Assembly (NCBI GenBank): GCA_024220525.1
Contig: JAMYWO010000076.1
Location: 77,772 to 122,927, forward strand
DNA length: 45,156 bases
Direction of reading: 5' to 3'
From: Cochliopodium minus
Lineage: Eukaryota; Discosea; Himatismenida; Cochliopodiidae
The position numbers were made by a program, and so were the translations under genes. Shown one piece after another: positions 42,583 to 45,156 of the stretch (within the stretch, counting starts at the first letter, position 1; each line of letters starts with the position of its first letter). The notes under the pieces are model-generated. The model was not told the DNA's origin and searched no databases. It worked only from the letters and a program-made list of their open reading frames with translations.

Positions 42583-45156
42583 CATTAACCTGTTCATCTC
42601 ATTTTTGGGGATGGGGAGGGTGCTAAGGTCTGTTTGAAGAAGAAAAGTATGGACGGGTTTGACATTGTTGTAAAGTTTATGTGGGTTGGTGAGCAAAAGA
42701 TCGAAATTCAAAAAACTTTGCTCCAATTTCTAAAATAAATGATAAAAATATTAATTTAAATGAAATAAAATATATAAATAAATTGTTTTCGAAAATTTTG
42801 GAAAAGAAAAAATAAGATGATATAAAATAAATGTTAATCAAAAAACTAAAAAAAACTCATATATGAAAATCAAAAAAATAAAAAATAATAAAAAATAAAA
42901 GTCATAAAAAATAAAATAAAAGATAAAAAAATAAAAAATAAAATAGAAAATAAAAAATATAAAAAAAATGAAAAAATAAAAAAAAATTGAATAAAAACAA
43001 AAAAAATTACCTGCCAAAAAATTAAATAGTGTTGGGTATTGGACTTTCTCATTAATAAAAATATAGTGAGTCTTTGGTTAGAGTCCTCCATCACTTTGAT
43101 CAAGAAGTTGTGGGTGTTGATGATGAGTTGCTGAATTTTGTTTTTCTCGTCCAAGTAAGTTTTGTAATCGTTCGAAAGAAGGTAGTCACCTTTATTAAAT
43201 TTAAGAAAAAATCGTAAAAAAATAAAAATTGTAATAAAAAATAAACGAAAATAATAAAAAATAAATAATTTTTAAAGTTTAAAATTATTTTTTTTTTGAA
43301 AAAAAAAAAAATGAAAAAAATAAAAAGCCTGTTTATATTAATATAAATAAAAAATACACAAAAATCATAGCAAAATAAAAAACCTTAAATAAAATAAAAA
43401 AAAACCTTTATTATAAATAAAAAATAAAAAATAGTGAAAATAAAAAAATATAATAAAAAATAATAAAACAAAAAAATAAAAAATAATAAAAAAAAATAGT
43501 GAAAATAAAAAAATATGATAAAAAATAAAATAATAAAACAAAAAAATTAAAAAATAAAAAATAAAAATAGTGAAAATAAAAAATAATAAAAAATAATAAA
43601 ACAAAAAAATAAAAAATAAAAAATAAATAAAATAATACCTAAGGTTTCTATCAAAGCATTTTTCACCTCCCTCTGAGCTTTGTTGAAGACAGTTTGGTAA
43701 GAGACGACGCACATCACTTTGTCGTTGTCTTTGGAAGTCTCAAAGTAGTCAGTGAGCTCCAAGGAAGCCTCTTTGGAGAGGATGATACGAGTGTTAGAAT
43801 TGGGAGAGATGAATTTGGAATAGATTTTTTGTGCTGCTTTTTTCGCTGGCTTTCTTCCTTTGATTGATCTCAGTTGTTCTTTTAAAAAAAAAATAAAGGG
43901 ATTGATGAAAAAATAAAAATGAAATGAAAGAAAAATTAATTTTTTAAAATTGTGAAGAGAAAACTCTCATTCAAAAAATTCGGAGAATAAATTCCGGTAT
44001 TTATTTTTTTGGTCTTCAATAAAAATAATTTTAACAAAAAATAAAAAATTAAAAATAAATGAAATAAAATGAAAAAATCAATAATGAAAAAAATAAAATA
44101 AAATTATAATAATAAGAAAAAATAAAAATTTTTAATAGTAAACTAAAAAAAAATAAAATAAAATAAAATAAAAATGAAGTAAAAAATAAAAAATAATACC
44201 AGATTCCTCAAAAAATTCATGAAGATGAACCTTGGAATAATTTTTGAGATAATTGCTGAAATGAAAAAGAGCCTTTGGTTTGGTCATAACGTTTTCAAAA
44301 GTAACAGTCTTCTCGTCGTGTAAGTCTGTGATTTTTCCGAGGATGTCGTTGTCAAACTTTCTGCTGAAAGTTCTTTTCATCTTCTCGGTGTTTTCTTTCA
44401 CGCTTACATTGGAGTCCGAAAGTATTTGTACTTCTTCCCCTTTAAAGGAATGTTTAAAAATAGGTTTAAAAAAATAAAAAACTAAACTAATATTAAGCAT
44501 AAAAAATCAAAAAAAAAAAGATTCAAATTAATTGGGTGATCAAACTAAAAATATTCAAAAAATAAAAAATAAAAAAATAAAAAATTTTAATTAAAGGTAT
44601 TAAAAAAACAAATAAATTTATTCTTAATATTTTGAAAAAAAGCAACAATGAAAATTAAATATTATTCGCAGACATTCAGAGATTTTTTTTTTCAAAACAA
44701 AAATTAAAAAATAAAAATTTTACCCTGAAAAAACTCCAGAAAAATGGGCAAAGACAAAATACCGTGAAGTTTTAACAAAGAGGTGAAATAAAAATGGATT
44801 TTCTCAGAGTAGTCTTCTTTGCTATTCCCGAAAAATTTTTTGAAAAAGGTTGTTTTGGAGAAGGGGAGTTGGGGCATGGTGGTTTCGTTATAAATACTCT
44901 TTAGAGAGTCGTGGAACTGTGTGATTTGTTCGCAAGATCTTGTTACTAAACAAAATAAAATATTTGAATAAAAATGATTCAAAAAAAAATGTAAAAAAAA
45001 AATTTAAAAAAAAAAAGTACCTTTGATGGTGTTCTCATTTTTTGTAATTTCTATCAAATAATCAATTTGTTCGACATTCCCCTTTTTGTTTTTGATAGGG
45101 ACGCTTTTGACGGTGATGAGGGCCTTCTCAAACTGCTTGACGGTTTTGATGGATTG
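42583..45156 (-). CDS. SH3-DH-C1-PH-PX-RGS RhoGEF, copy B, 3' portion
   Basis: Minus-strand exons, all in phase: 45156-45021 (continues past the window), 44945-44724, 44439-44200, 43878-43639, 43189-43011, 42729-42583. They encode the end of the PH region, a PX-like domain (VEQIDYLIEIT, QITQFHDSLKSIY, MPQLPF, FYFTSLLKLHG), then an RGS domain (VTFENVMTKPKALFHFSNYL, KKAAQKIYSKFISPNSNT, VFNKAQREVKNAL, DYLLSNDYKTYL) and about 90 further residues after RGS. RGS domains speed GTP hydrolysis by G-alpha and in RGS-RhoGEFs link heterotrimeric signals to Rho. The frame is intact here, unlike the copy at 21942-23973. The C-terminus is cut off at the repeat tract at 42582, and the N-terminal SH3-DH part lies outside the window. 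Confidence 0.82.
43141..45156. repeat. Clean copy of the duplicated RhoGEF segment
   Basis: Matches 21942-23893 through exons and introns, with intact reading frames. The match begins at the ttttctcgtccaag sequence, the exact base after the n in the other copy, and continues to the window edge. Confidence 0.85.
43200..43638. repeat. A-rich low-complexity intron of RhoGEF copy B
   Basis: Units of aaaataaaaa with repeated atagtgaaaataaaa segments fill this intron. The same arrangement, slightly shorter, is at 21997-22440 in copy A. Confidence 0.75.

Noticed and set aside
42174-42726. Minus-strand frames of Phe, Ile, Tyr and Leu resembling multi-pass membrane proteins
   Set aside because: They are translations of (TAAAAA)n repeats. 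The same appears at 14359-14738, 21758-22466, 42870-43010 and 43365-43638.
1-45156. tRNA, rRNA, CRISPR, bacterial operons or viral genes
   Set aside because: Both strands were read for cloverleaf arms, spaced repeats and phage or virus hallmark proteins; none was found.

Overview
The window is a piece of a very AT-rich, gene-dense nuclear genome from a unicellular eukaryote. It has short GT-AG introns (mostly 45-250 bp), very short exons (17-34 nt), asparagine runs, and large multidomain Rho-signalling proteins. Cdc42-like GTPases, RhoGEFs, SUN proteins, a GATOR1 subunit, ankyrin repeats and a Stealth protein together suggest a free-living amoeboid protist. An Anaeramoeba-like lineage is my best guess, but this is inference; no rRNA or organellar marker is present.

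Layout. 31-1870 (+) is a Stealth-family sugar-phosphate transferase. 1939-3574 (-) is an RRM protein. 3823-4412 (-) and 4460-5174 (+) are a divergent pair of small four-helix membrane proteins. 5365-6557 (+) is an acidic, helical protein with two KCPVxH motifs. 6676-13163 (+) is a complete 15-exon IML1/DEPDC5 gene (GATOR1). 13164-16535 is disturbed: a single n, two orphan Cys-rich exons, a 5'-truncated Rho GTPase and an ankyrin pseudogene, set among (TAAAAA)n tracts. 16536-21805 (-) holds three SUN-domain genes; the second contains a 100-N gap in a repeat and the third lacks its N-terminus. 21942-26333 (-) is an SH3-DH-C1-PH-PX-RGS RhoGEF whose 3' half is frameshifted. 26748-28976 (-) is a basic SPK-repeat protein with a zinc-finger-like motif. 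29563-35714 (+) is a DEP-DUF547-coiled coil-DH-PH RhoGEF. 36150-42111 (+) is an array of three F-box/Cdc42-like GTPase fusion genes, with a Cys-anchored beta-trefoil gene (-) between the first and second. 42583-45156 (-) is a second, cleaner copy of the 3' part of the SH3-RhoGEF, running off the window.

How it fits together. The right half is strongly Rho-centred: two unrelated RhoGEF architectures, three or four Cdc42-like GTPases fused to F-boxes, and a candidate actin-binding trefoil protein. The F-box/GTPase fusions are the most novel item. Both complete ones have proline where Rho proteins carry catalytic Gln61, and the third has alanine at the Gly12 position, so they look like GTPases biased to the GTP-bound state, tethered to membranes by a CaaX box and carrying a ubiquitin-ligase adaptor domain.

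Gene models were built by hand from open frames, GT/AG sites and phase. For every complete gene without an assembly gap the exon lengths sum to a whole number of codons. Four places (n at 13907, the Ns at 19715-19814, n at 21941, and the tract at 42112-42582) look like assembly junctions, and genes next to three of them are truncated.
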